DNA from: JAWWPG01 sp038254365
GTDB taxonomy: Bacteria; Actinomycetota; Actinomycetes; Propionibacteriales; Nocardioidaceae
Reading direction: 5' to 3'
Assembly (NCBI GenBank): GCA_038254365.1
Contig: JBBSGI010000071.1
Span: 1 to 14,059, forward strand
Length of the DNA: 14,059 nucleotides
Shown: positions 7,448 to 13,968 of the stretch, piece by piece
Position numbering within the stretch: the first letter of the stretch is position 1
Layout of the letters: the number at the start of each line of letters is the position of its first letter
The notes under the pieces: model-generated
The model's input: only the letters and a program-made list of their open reading frames with translations
Told to the model about the DNA's origin: nothing
The model's database searches: none
Translations under genes and position numbers: made by a program

Positions 7448-8557
7448 ATGGCCGAAGACACCACGAACCTCCTCACCTCTCCCCTCCATGAGCGCCATGT
7501 GGCGCTGGGCGCGAAGCTGGCGGAGTTCGGCGGATGGCTGATGCCGCTCGAGTACACCGGGGCGGTCAAGGAGCACAACGCGGTCCGCGGGGCCGTCGGC
7601 ATCTTCGACGTGAGCCACCTGGGGAAGGCCCTGGTCAGCGGGTCCGGTGCGGCGGCATTCGTCAACGCGTCTCTGACCAACGACCTCGGCCGGATCCGGG
7701 TCGGCAAGGCGCAGTACACCCTGTGCTGCCGGAGCGACGGCGGCGTCGTCGACGACCTGATCGCGTACCTGCGCGCCGACGACGAGGTGTTCCTGATCCC
7801 GAACGCCGCGAACACGACCGAGGTGGTCAGGCTGATCACCGAGGCGGCGCCGGCCGGTGTCACGGTGGCGAACCTGCATCGCGACTTCGCCATCCTGGCC
7901 GTCCAGGGTCGGCGGAGCGACGAGCTCCTGTCCGCGATCGGGTTTCCCGTCGGGCACGAGTACATGTCGTTCGTCGAGGTCGAGCACGACGGGACGCCGG
8001 TCGTGGTGTGCCGGACCGGCTACACCGGCGAGCGCGGGTACGAGCTCGTGGTCCCGAACCCCGCGGCGCTGTCGGTGTGGGACACGTTGTTGGCCGAGGG
8101 GGAGCGGTACGGCGCCGTCCCCGCGGGGCTCGGGGCTCGGGACACCCTGCGCACCGAGATGGGCTACCCGCTGCACGGTCAGGACATCTCGCCGGAGATC
8201 ACCCCCGTGCAGGCGCGCCTCGGTTGGGCGGTGGGATGGGGCAAGCCCACGTTCTGGGGCGACGACGCGCTCCGCGCCGAGCGCGAGGCCACGCCGTCGC
8301 GACTGCTGCGTGGGCTGGTCGCAAACGGTCGGGGGATCCCGCGGCCGCACATGGCGGTGGCTTCGGTGGCCGGCGAGCAGGTCGGTGAGGTCACCTCAGG
8401 GACGTTCTCGCCGACCCTGCGCACCGGAGTGGGCCTGGCACTGCTGTCGGTCGAGGTGTCCGAGGGCGACCGGGTCCACGTCGACGTACGCGGCCGGCCG
8501 GAGGTGTTCACGGTCACGAAGCCGCCGTTCGTCAACCCCGACGTCGGGACGGGCTGA
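7448..8557 (+). CDS. gcvT: Aminomethyltransferase, glycine cleavage T-protein
   Basis: This 369-residue protein moves the methylene group from the aminomethyl-lipoyl arm of H-protein to tetrahydrofolate, releasing ammonia. It has the T-protein N-terminus (LLTSPLHERHVALGAKLAEFGGW, FDVSHLGK), then GKAQYTLCCRSDGGVVDDL, where Asp102 probably equals catalytic Asp101 of the human enzyme. CRTGYTGERGYEL, GLGARDTLRTEMGYPLHG and a C-terminal barrel with EVTSGTFSPTL follow. I chose the ATG at 7448; an in-frame upstream start at 7307 would overlap pepA and its promoter. No gcvP or gcvH is in the window, so the other subunits must be elsewhere. LpdA nearby supplies the L-protein activity. Confidence 0.94.
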   Translation: MAEDTTNLLTSPLHERHVALGAKLAEFGGWLMPLEYTGAVKEHNAVRGAVGIFDVSHLGKALVSGSGAAAFVNASLTNDLGRIRVGKAQYTLCCRSDGGVVDDLIAYLRADDEVFLIPNAANTTEVVRLITEAAPAGVTVANLHRDFAILAVQGRRSDELLSAIGFPVGHEYMSFVEVEHDGTPVVVCRTGYTGERGYELVVPNPAALSVWDTLLAEGERYGAVPAGLGARDTLRTEMGYPLHGQDISPEITPVQARLGWAVGWGKPTFWGDDALRAEREATPSRLLRGLVANGRGIPRPHMAVASVAGEQVGEVTSGTFSPTLRTGVGLALLSVEVSEGDRVHVDVRGRPEVFTVTKPPFVNPDVGTG

Positions 8558-8573
8558 GGCGCGCACCTGGCAT

Positions 8574-8579
8574 AGGCTC
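8574..8579 (+). promoter_or_regulatory. Possible -10 hexamer TAGGCT for the 67-aa gene
   Basis: TAGGCT lies 29 bp before the GTG at 8609, leaving room for a short leader containing AAGGAG at 8598-8603. It has the same hexamer as other putative promoters here. No strong -35. Confidence 0.35.
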
Positions 8580-8608
8580 TCGACAGCCCAACTCGTGAAG
8601 GAGCACCG

Positions 8609-8812
8609 GTGTCCTGGACCTGGCGGATCGACAAGGTCGACGGTTCCGACGTCACCTTGGACTTCGAGGTGCCGGAGTTCAGCGCGCAGGGCGATGCCGA
8701 GTCGTGGCTTGGTGAGGTCTGGCGCGAGCTGGCCGATCTGGGTGCCGAGCAGGCCACCCTCACCGAGGACGGTCGGGTCGTCTACGGCCCGATGTCCCTG
8801 TTGGCGGAGTAG
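8609..8812 (+). CDS. Small conserved acidic protein of unknown function (67 aa)
   Basis: A GTG start preceded by AAGGAG at 5-nt spacing opens a 67-residue acidic protein. It has the pattern FSAQGDAESWLGEVWRELADLG and ends VVYGPMSLLAE. This pattern (QxDAExWxGExWRxL followed by VYGPMSL) is a short conserved actinobacterial family found near gcvT and DUF3043 genes; I know no function. It has no Cys, signal peptide or membrane segment. It lies 51 bp after gcvT and could be read from it or from its own TAGGCT promoter. Confidence 0.75.
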   Translation: MSWTWRIDKVDGSDVTLDFEVPEFSAQGDAESWLGEVWRELADLGAEQATLTEDGRVVYGPMSLLAE

Positions 8813-8825
8813 CTCGCCCAGAGCA

Positions 8826-8860
8826 GAGGCTGTCCGCTGGCCGGAGCCGAGGCTGTCCGC
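8826..8860. repeat. 12-bp direct repeat in convergent gap
   Basis: GAGGCTGTCCGC occurs at 8826-8837 and 8849-8860 (23-bp period) in the 55-bp gap between the convergent 67-aa gene and the DUF3043 gene. I see no strong hairpin with a U-tract, so a terminator cannot be called. Confidence 0.5.
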
Positions 8861-8867
8861 CGGGCGG

Positions 8868-9446
8868 CTAGATCTGGTCGCCGGGGCGGACGGTGGCCTT
8901 CGGTAGGCGCAGTCTGCGCATCTGCCAGGAACGCATCAGCGCGTACATCGTGATCCCGTGCGAGTCCTCCGCACCGAAGCGGTCGGTGACGACCCGACGA
9001 ACACCTCGGAGGATGCGGACGGAGTCGATGCCGAGCAGCACGAGGACGCCGAGCCAGGCGAAGGTGCCGACGTACTGGGTGTACTGCGAGGCTACGGCGG
9101 ACAGGACGAACATGCCCAGGAAGACCGGGATGAGGAACTCACCGATGGTGCGACGCGAGTCGACGTAGTCGCGGATCAGCTTCTTGACCGGGCCCCGGTC
9201 CCTGCTCGGCAGGAAGCGGTCGTCCCCGACGCCGGACATCGCCTCCCGCTGCTTCAGGCGCTGCTCCTTCACCCGCTGCCGGCGCATCGCGCCGGCCTCC
9301 TTGCGGTTTCGCGGCGGCGTCATCCGCTTCTTGCGGGCCGCCTCCGCCTCTCTGCGCTTGGGGGTGGCGCGGCCCTTGCCCTGGACCTCGTCGAGCTCCA
9401 CCCGCTCCTCGACCGCAGGGTCAGCCGGCGTACGACGACCAAACAC
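8868..9446 (-). CDS. DUF3043-family membrane protein
   Basis: This 192-residue protein has a basic, Lys/Arg-rich cytoplasmic N-terminus with GRATPKRREAEAARKKR and RKEAGAMRRQR segments. A conserved linker follows (DDRFLPSRDRGPVKKLIRDYVDSR), then two hydrophobic helices (about 110-130 and 133-152), then a C-terminal tail with YALMRSWQMRRLRLPK. This is the DUF3043 layout, as in the membrane protein next to the glycerate kinase-like gene in mycobacteria and beside pspA in Streptomyces. I chose the GTG at 9444-9446, which gives MFGRR and has GGAGG 8 nt upstream. An upstream in-frame extension is open but looks non-coding. It is divergent from pspA with a 172-bp shared intergenic region. No biochemical role is established. 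Confidence 0.85.
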   Translation of the reverse strand: MFGRRTPADPAVEERVELDEVQGKGRATPKRREAEAARKKRMTPPRNRKEAGAMRRQRVKEQRLKQREAMSGVGDDRFLPSRDRGPVKKLIRDYVDSRRTIGEFLIPVFLGMFVLSAVASQYTQYVGTFAWLGVLVLLGIDSVRILRGVRRVVTDRFGAEDSHGITMYALMRSWQMRRLRLPKATVRPGDQI

Positions 9447-9492
9447 AGAACCAGCCTCCACGCTCGTGACGCGACGATGTGCCTTCGCGCGC

Positions 9493-9498
9493 AGCATA
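9493..9498 (-). promoter_or_regulatory. Possible -10 hexamer TATGCT for the DUF3043 gene
   Basis: TATGCT on the reverse strand fits TAnnnT and lies 46 bp before the GTG start. There is no convincing -35. Confidence 0.25.
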
Positions 9499-9552
9499 CC
9501 TACGCCCGGCCCACCGGTCCGCCTCCTCGTGGCATCGGCGACGGCCGACACG

Positions 9553-9558
9553 TAGGCT
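9553..9558 (+). promoter_or_regulatory. Possible -10 hexamer TAGGCT for pspA
   Basis: TAGGCT lies 60 bp before the pspA ATG in the divergent region shared with the DUF3043 gene. It is the same hexamer as before the 67-aa gene. No sigma-54-like GG-N10-GC element or obvious ECF-type -35 was seen, so control probably differs from the proteobacterial pspF/sigma-54 system. Confidence 0.3.
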
Positions 9559-9618
9559 GACGGAGGTACCGCGGGGACGGAGCACGTCGCCACATTCCAA
9601 GAAGGGGTAGGCCACTCG

Positions 9619-10374
9619 ATGAGCAGCATCATGCAGCGCATCGCGCTGATCTTCCGGTCCAAGGCCAACACGGCACTGGACAAGGCAGAGGATCCTCGCG
9701 AGACGCTCGACTACAGCTACACCAAGCAGCAGGAGCTGCTCCAGAAAGTACGGCGCGGTGTGGCCGACGTGGCGACCAGTCGGAAGCGGATCGAGCTGCA
9801 GATCCAACAGCTCGACCAGTCTGCCCAGAAGCTGCAGGGCCAGGCTCAGCAGGCGCTGGCCGCCGGCCGCGAGGACCTCGCGCGGGAGGCGCTGACCCGC
9901 CGGGCCGGGCTCCAGCAGCAGATCGCGGACCTGCAGACCCAGCATGCGCAGCTCCAAGGTGAGGAGGAGAAGCTCACCAATGCTTCTCAGCGGCTGCAGG
10001 CAAAGGTCGAGTCCTTCCGCACCAAGAAGGAGACGCTCAAGGCCAGCTACACCGCGGCGGAGGCGCAGACCAAGATCAACGAGGCGTTCTCCGGCATCTC
10101 CGAGGAGATGGGCGACGTCGGCATGGCGATCGAGCGCGCAGAGGACAAGACCGCGCAGATGCAGGCCCGGGCCGGTGCGGTCGACGAGCTGATCGCCTCC
10201 GGTGCGCTCAACGACCCGATGAGCTCGGGCAACGACGACATCAGCGCGGAGCTCGCCAAGCTCGGAGCCGGCAGCTCCGTGGACACCGAGCTGGCCCAGA
10301 TGAAGGCCCAGCTGGGGAGTCCGGACGCCCCGGCGCAGATCGAGGGACAGGCCAACCAGGAGGAGAAGGCATGA
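9619..10374 (+). CDS. pspA: PspA/IM30-family membrane-stress protein
   Basis: This 251-residue protein belongs to the PspA/Vipp1 (ESCRT-III-like) family, which polymerises on the inner face of the cytoplasmic membrane and maintains it under envelope stress. An N-terminal amphipathic helix (SSIMQRIALIFRSKANTALD) is followed by the family motif EDPRETLDYSY and a long coiled coil (about 25-190), rich in Gln/Glu/Lys/Ala heptads. ISEEMGDVGMAIERAEDK and an acidic tail close the protein. It is longer than E. coli PepA-independent PspA (222 aa) owing to this tail. AAGGGG lies 11 nt before the ATG at 9619; an alternative ATG at 9631 would shorten helix 0. Its stop overlaps the pspAA start (ATGA). Confidence 0.93.
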   Translation: MSSIMQRIALIFRSKANTALDKAEDPRETLDYSYTKQQELLQKVRRGVADVATSRKRIELQIQQLDQSAQKLQGQAQQALAAGREDLAREALTRRAGLQQQIADLQTQHAQLQGEEEKLTNASQRLQAKVESFRTKKETLKASYTAAEAQTKINEAFSGISEEMGDVGMAIERAEDKTAQMQARAGAVDELIASGALNDPMSSGNDDISAELAKLGAGSSVDTELAQMKAQLGSPDAPAQIEGQANQEEKA

Positions 10375-10679
10375 TCATCCGAATCCTCAGCGAGGGCCAG
10401 TTCGACGTCCCAGACGACGAGGTCGAGGGCCTGAACGTCCTGGACGAGCAGCTCGAGGCCGCGATCGACGGGGGAGACGAGGCTGGCTTCACCGCTGCGC
10501 TGGCCGAGCTGCTTGCTCGGGTCCGCTCGGTCGGGACCGAGGTGCCGGCGGTCGAGCTGGTGCAGTCTGACCTCCTGCTGCCCTACTCCGACGCGTCACT
10601 CGCCGAGGTCCGCGACCTGCTCAGTGGCGACGGGCTGATTCCCGGGCGCAGCGCCGGCGCCGCTCCTGCCGACGCCTGA
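10371..10679 (+). CDS. pspAA: PspA-associated protein PspAA
   Basis: This 102-residue acidic protein starts MIIRILSEGQFDVPDDEVEGLNVLDEQLE, the recognisable PspAA pattern: a short N-terminal beta segment, then an EVxxLNxLD motif, then helices. A Pro/Ala/Gly tail follows. PspAA is known as a conserved partner encoded directly after pspA in actinobacteria and archaea, probably binding PspA; a detailed mechanism is not known to me. It overlaps pspA by 4 bases (ATGA), and AGGAGGAG at 10358-10365 gives a strong ribosome-binding site. Stoichiometric expression with PspA is expected. Confidence 0.85.
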   Translation: MIIRILSEGQFDVPDDEVEGLNVLDEQLEAAIDGGDEAGFTAALAELLARVRSVGTEVPAVELVQSDLLLPYSDASLAEVRDLLSGDGLIPGRSAGAAPADA

Positions 10680-10762
10680 CGCGGCACGTCTAGGCTTGGG
10701 ACGCGGCACGCCTGGGCTTGGGCCGTGCGGCACACTGGAGGAGCGCGGCACACTGGAGGAAC
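10679..10762 (+). repeat. Two tandem duplications in the pspAA-htpX spacer
   Basis: A 22-bp unit occurs at 10679-10700 and 10701-10722 with two mismatches, and an 18-bp unit at 10727-10744 and 10745-10762 with one mismatch. All four copies share the core GCGGCAC. The first 22-bp copy contains TAGGCT (10690-10695), a possible -10, which is CTGGGCT in the second copy. Each 18-bp copy ends in GGAGGA, a Shine-Dalgarno sequence, but only the second is followed by an ATG (10764). The duplications therefore copied candidate promoter and ribosome-binding elements. Confidence 0.85.
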
Positions 10763-10763
10763 G

Positions 10764-10865
10764 ATGGCGACGCCAAGCGTCGTACCTCTCAGTGCTCCGC
10801 CGCGAGAGGTCACTCGAACAGAAGGCGAGGCGTTGAACCGCAATGGCCAGATCCCGGTTCCGTAG
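10764..10865 (+). CDS. Candidate leader peptide / upstream ORF overlapping htpX start
   Basis: A 33-codon frame runs from ATG at 10764 (GGAGG four bases upstream, the best ribosome-binding site in this spacer) to TAG at 10863-10865. The peptide starts MATPSVVPLSAPPREV and ends GQIPVP. It overlaps the first 23 bases of htpX in another frame. The htpX ATG itself has only a distant GGCGAGG, so ribosomes leaving the leader could re-initiate there. I do not recognise the peptide; it ends in a Pro-Val-Pro stretch, which can slow ribosomes. It is either a regulatory leader or a fortuitous ORF. Confidence 0.4.
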   Translation: MATPSVVPLSAPPREVTRTEGEALNRNGQIPVP

Positions 10866-11739
10866 CGATGCCGGACTTACGGTCCGGATGAGCGTGGTTG
10901 TCGTGCTGCTCGGGGCCCTCTACGTCGCGGTGATGGGGGGACTCATCGTCGCGGGCGTGGGCACTGTCGCGGTGATCGTCATCGCGGTCCTGTTCGGCGT
11001 CGGCCAGTGGTACTTCTCGGACAGGCTGGCGATGGCAGCGATGCGGGCCCGGGAGGTCAGCCCCGAGCAGGCGCCCGAGCTGCACGGCATGATCGAGCGG
11101 CTGTGCGCGCTGGCGGACATGCCCAAGCCGCGGGTCGCGATCGCCGACACCGACATCCCCAACGCGTTCGCCACCGGCCGCAGCCCCCAACACTCCGTGG
11201 TATGCGTCACCAGCGGCGTCCTGCGCCGGCTCGACAGCGACGAGCTTGAGGGTGTCCTCTCCCACGAGCTCTCCCACGTCGCCCACCGCGACGTCGCGGT
11301 GATGACTATTGCCGGGTTCCTCGGGGTCGCCGCGGGGCTGGTCATGAGGTGGGGCCTGTACTTCGGGGGTGGTCGGCGTGACAACAACAGTGTTCCGATC
11401 TGGCTGGTCATCTGGCTCGGCAGCATCGTCGTGTACTTCATCTCGTTCTTGTTGACTCGCGTTCTCAGCCGCTACCGCGAGCTGTGTGCGGACCGCTCCG
11501 GCGCCTACCTGACCGGCAAGCCGTCGGCGCTCGCCTCGGCCCTGACGAAGATCTCCGGTGAGATGGCCCGGATCCCCTCCCGCGACCTGCGTGAGGAGCA
11601 GCCGTTCAACGCGTTCATGTTCGCACCCGCGCTCAACGGCAAGTCGATCACCGGTCTCTTCGCGACTCACCCGCCGCTGGAGCAGCGGCTCGAACAGCTT
11701 GCGAAGATCTCGGCCGACCTGTCCCGGCCGGCCGCCTGA
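10843..11739 (+). CDS. htpX: HtpX-family membrane zinc metalloprotease (M48)
   Basis: This 298-residue integral membrane protease of peptidase family M48 degrades damaged membrane proteins. It has a basic N-terminus, two hydrophobic segments (about 16-36 and 38-55), and the zinc motif HELSH at 141-145 within SHELSHVAHRD. More hydrophobic segments lie at about 153-168 and 186-206, and the third zinc ligand is Glu213 in RYRELCADRSG. FATHPPLEQRLEQL near the C-terminus is the family tail. All metal ligands are present and the length is normal. The start at 10843 is fixed by an in-frame stop three codons upstream. It follows pspAA after a 163-bp spacer and is followed 3 bp later by pspAB, supporting a joint membrane-quality-control role. 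Confidence 0.93.
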   Translation: MARSRFRSDAGLTVRMSVVVVLLGALYVAVMGGLIVAGVGTVAVIVIAVLFGVGQWYFSDRLAMAAMRAREVSPEQAPELHGMIERLCALADMPKPRVAIADTDIPNAFATGRSPQHSVVCVTSGVLRRLDSDELEGVLSHELSHVAHRDVAVMTIAGFLGVAAGLVMRWGLYFGGGRRDNNSVPIWLVIWLGSIVVYFISFLLTRVLSRYRELCADRSGAYLTGKPSALASALTKISGEMARIPSRDLREEQPFNAFMFAPALNGKSITGLFATHPPLEQRLEQLAKISADLSRPAA

Positions 11740-11742
11740 GCC

Positions 11743-12312
11743 GTGGGGCTCCTCAAGAACCTTTTCGGGCGGAGCGACCCGCCGAAGGCGAACCTCGACA
11801 ACCTGTTCGCCGTCCCGTCGGCGGCTATCACCCTCGAAGCGAGCTCGGGCTTCACGCCGACCGGGGTCGCCGCTGTCTGCTACCGGCAGGCGGAAGGGGG
11901 CGCCTTCGCCGCTGCCCAGACCGACATCCAGGCGTTGCTGGATGCCGACGGGGGTCCCGAGGTCGAGCGCTCGACGGACAGCTTCGGTTTCACCTGGCTG
12001 GTGTGCCGCGCGGATCCGAGCCAGGTGTCCGACCTCGTGACCGATGTGCACGCCATCAACAGCTCACTGGAGAACGCCGGGTTCGGCCCGTCCCTGCTCT
12101 GCTCGCTGGTGGCCTTCCACAACGCCGAGGGCAAGACCTTCGGCTTGGTCTACCTCTACAAGCAGGGCACGTTCTACCCGTTCGCGCCGGTAGGCAAGGA
12201 CAAGCGGGACAACGCGCTCGAGATCCAGGTGCGCGGAGTGCTCGGTGACGACCTGACCATCGAGCCGGAGCTGGGCCGGTGGATGGCGTTGTGGGGGGCT
12301 CCCGGCCTCTGA
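11743..12312 (+). CDS. pspAB: PspA-associated protein PspAB
   Basis: This 189-residue soluble protein starts with a GTG 3 bp after the htpX stop, so it is almost certainly coupled to it. It begins MGLLKNLFGRS, then has NLDNLFAVPSAAITLEASSGF, a central FGFTWLVCRAD, and a conserved VYLYKQGTFYPFAPVGKDKRDN segment. The end is RWMALWGAPGL. This is the pattern I know as PspAB, encoded with pspA, pspAA and htpX in actinobacteria. It has no transmembrane helix or catalytic motif. Function unknown; association with the Psp response is inferred from conserved neighbourhood. Confidence 0.8.
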   Translation: MGLLKNLFGRSDPPKANLDNLFAVPSAAITLEASSGFTPTGVAAVCYRQAEGGAFAAAQTDIQALLDADGGPEVERSTDSFGFTWLVCRADPSQVSDLVTDVHAINSSLENAGFGPSLLCSLVAFHNAEGKTFGLVYLYKQGTFYPFAPVGKDKRDNALEIQVRGVLGDDLTIEPELGRWMALWGAPGL

Positions 12313-12325
12313 GCCGAGGCAGGAC

Positions 12326-13426
12326 ATGCGTGTGCTCATCGCTCCGGGCCCCTTCGGGCCGGGTCTCGCAGCCGTCCAGGCGGCTGCGGCGATCGCGTCG
12401 GGCTGGGCCCGCCGCGCGCCGGCGGACGACCTGGTTGTCGCCCCCGTCTCGGACGGTGGCGAGGGGTGTGTCGACGTTCTCCACCATTGGCTCGGTGGCC
12501 GGCTGCTGGCAACCACGGTGCAGAACGCGGGGGGCGAGCCCACGCCGACGTGCATCCTCGTCGTGGGCGACTGTGCCTACGTGGAGGCAGCTCACGTCGC
12601 CGGGGCCGAGTTGGCGGGAGGCACCGACCCAGAGCGCGCGAGCAGCTTCGGGGTCGGGCAGCTGGTCGCGGAGGCGGTCCGGGCGGGGGTGAGCCGGGTC
12701 GTCGTCGGCGTCGGTACCTCGGGGGTGGCCTGCAACGACGGCGGAGCGGGACTGCTGGCCGCCCTGGGCGCCGTCAGCCGACCTGCCAACGCGCTGCTGG
12801 CGGGGTCGACGGCGCTGGGCTCGCTCGAGGCGGTCGACATGGCCGCCGTGCGCGACCTGGTCGGGACGACCTCGCTGGCACTGGCGACCGACGACGACGT
12901 CGCGTTGCTCGGTCTCCTCGGTACGACGAACGCGGCCGGACGAGCCCGTGGGCTGCGTGCCGAGGCCATTCCGCTCGTCGACGGCCGGCTAGAGCGGTTC
13001 GCGGACCTGGTCGCGCGCAGGCCGGCCCTGGCACCCGGGGCCGGCGCGGGCGGCGGGGTCGGCTATGCGCTCCTGGTGGCCGGAGCGACCCGGCTGCCCG
13101 GTTTGCGCACCGTCATGGAGACGATCTCGCTGGCCCGGTCCGCGGCCCGGAGCGATCTGGTGCTGACCGGTGAGGACGCCTTCGACCTGAGCGTCGGCTC
13201 CGGCGAGGTGGTCACGGCCGTGGCCGCAGTTGCCGGATCGGTGGTACGGCCGTGTATCGCCCTCACCAACCGGCTCGCCGTCGGCGCCCGACAGACCCGG
13301 GCCTTGGGCATCGAGTCGGTGTACTCCGTCGCGGAGCTCGTCGCGGCCGACCTGCCCGGACTGCCGGCAGATCGGCTGGCCGCCGCGGCGGAGCGGGTGG
13401 CCCGTACCTGGTCATGGTCTCGGTGA
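12326..13426 (+). CDS. Divergent glycerate kinase-family protein
   Basis: This 366-residue protein has the glycerate kinase (type I, GarK/GlxK, Pfam Gly_kinase) layout. SDGGEG is near 47-52, a Gly-rich GTSGVACNDGGAG at about 130-142, ATDDDVALLGLLGTTNAAG near 190-208, APGAGAGGGVGYAL near 234-247, and SDLVLTGEDAFD near 275-286. Several signatures are altered. The N-terminal DSFKGS is GPFGPGL, losing the Asp and Lys. The DNPLxGPxGAAxVFGPQKGA block is eroded. TGEGxxDxQxxxGK reads TGEDAFDLSVGSGE. It may have lost or changed glycerate phosphorylation. It starts 13 bp after pspAB; the M. tuberculosis counterpart is Rv2205c, beside HesB Rv2204c, the same order as here. Confidence 0.8.
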   Translation: MRVLIAPGPFGPGLAAVQAAAAIASGWARRAPADDLVVAPVSDGGEGCVDVLHHWLGGRLLATTVQNAGGEPTPTCILVVGDCAYVEAAHVAGAELAGGTDPERASSFGVGQLVAEAVRAGVSRVVVGVGTSGVACNDGGAGLLAALGAVSRPANALLAGSTALGSLEAVDMAAVRDLVGTTSLALATDDDVALLGLLGTTNAAGRARGLRAEAIPLVDGRLERFADLVARRPALAPGAGAGGGVGYALLVAGATRLPGLRTVMETISLARSAARSDLVLTGEDAFDLSVGSGEVVTAVAAVAGSVVRPCIALTNRLAVGARQTRALGIESVYSVAELVAADLPGLPADRLAAAAERVARTWSWSR

Positions 13427-13532
13427 GCGTTGCTAACGGTTCCACCGCAGAATGTGACACCATGGGAATGCACCAGGGAGCCGCCGCGTTGGGCCCCGTT
13501 AAGCGCACCGCACAAGCGAGGGAGCGAGCCAG

Positions 13533-13913
13533 ATGACGGTTCAGGAGCAGTCCACGACACGGACCGAAGGGTCGGCCGAGGCACCGGCCGTCGGCGTCAC
13601 GCTTTCCGACGGCGCCGCCGGAAAGGTCGCCACCCTGCTGGCCCAGGAAGGTCGTGACGACCTGAAGCTCCGGGTCTCGGTGCAGCCGGGTGGCTGCTCG
13701 GGTCTGCGCTACCAGCTCTTCTTCGACGAGCGAAGCCTCGACGGCGACGTCGTCCACGAGTTCGGCGGCGTCTCCGTCGTCGTCGATCGGATGAGCGTGC
13801 CGTACCTGCAGGGCGCCACCATCGACTTCGTCGACACGATCGAGAAGCAGGGCTTCACGATCGACAATCCGACGGCCACCGGCTCCTGCGCCTGTGGGGA
13901 CTCGTTCCACTAA
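13533..13913 (+). CDS. A-type iron-sulfur cluster carrier (HesB/IscA/ErpA-like)
   Basis: This 126-residue protein has the A-type carrier fold signature: VTLSDGAAGKVATLLAQEG, KLRVSVQPGGCSGLRYQL, and C-terminal GSCACGDSFH. The three cluster-binding cysteines are Cys55, Cys119 and Cys121. Its first 18 residues are a polar extension. It probably passes Fe-S clusters from the SUF machinery to apoproteins; the M. tuberculosis orthologue is Rv2204c. The ATG at 13533 has GAGGGAG 8 nt upstream. A 106-bp gap after the kinase-like gene suggests its own promoter; TTGCTA at 13430-13435 is a possible -35, but I see no matching -10. In relatives this gene precedes respiratory genes; here a transposase follows. 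Confidence 0.93.
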   Translation: MTVQEQSTTRTEGSAEAPAVGVTLSDGAAGKVATLLAQEGRDDLKLRVSVQPGGCSGLRYQLFFDERSLDGDVVHEFGGVSVVVDRMSVPYLQGATIDFVDTIEKQGFTIDNPTATGSCACGDSFH

Positions 13914-13968
13914 GAACTCGCGCAAGAATAACTTAGGTTTATGAGTTTGAGCGGTCTACCGTTCTGCT
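13914..13968. other. AT-rich spacer, probable insertion-sequence left end
   Basis: This 55-bp spacer between the iron-sulfur carrier stop and a transposase start is about 45% GC by hand count, well below the flanking genes. It should contain the terminal inverted repeat of the ISAzo13-like element, but I cannot define its boundary without the other end. ACTTAGGTTTA at 13931-13941 resembles half an iron-regulator box, probably by chance. Confidence 0.4.

Noticed and set aside
7369..7965. N-terminal extension of pepA by 199 codons
   Set aside because: The extension overlaps gcvT in antisense, is low-complexity, and the ATG at 7368 has a good GGAGGA and gives the normal family length.
10810..12051. 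413-residue reverse ORF opposite htpX and pspAB
   Set aside because: It spans two well-supported forward genes with all active-site residues; the antisense product is compositionally biased and unrecognisable.
13931..13941. Iron-regulator (IdeR-type) box before the transposase
   Set aside because: Only half of the palindrome is present, and it lies in insertion-sequence spacer rather than before the iron-sulfur gene.
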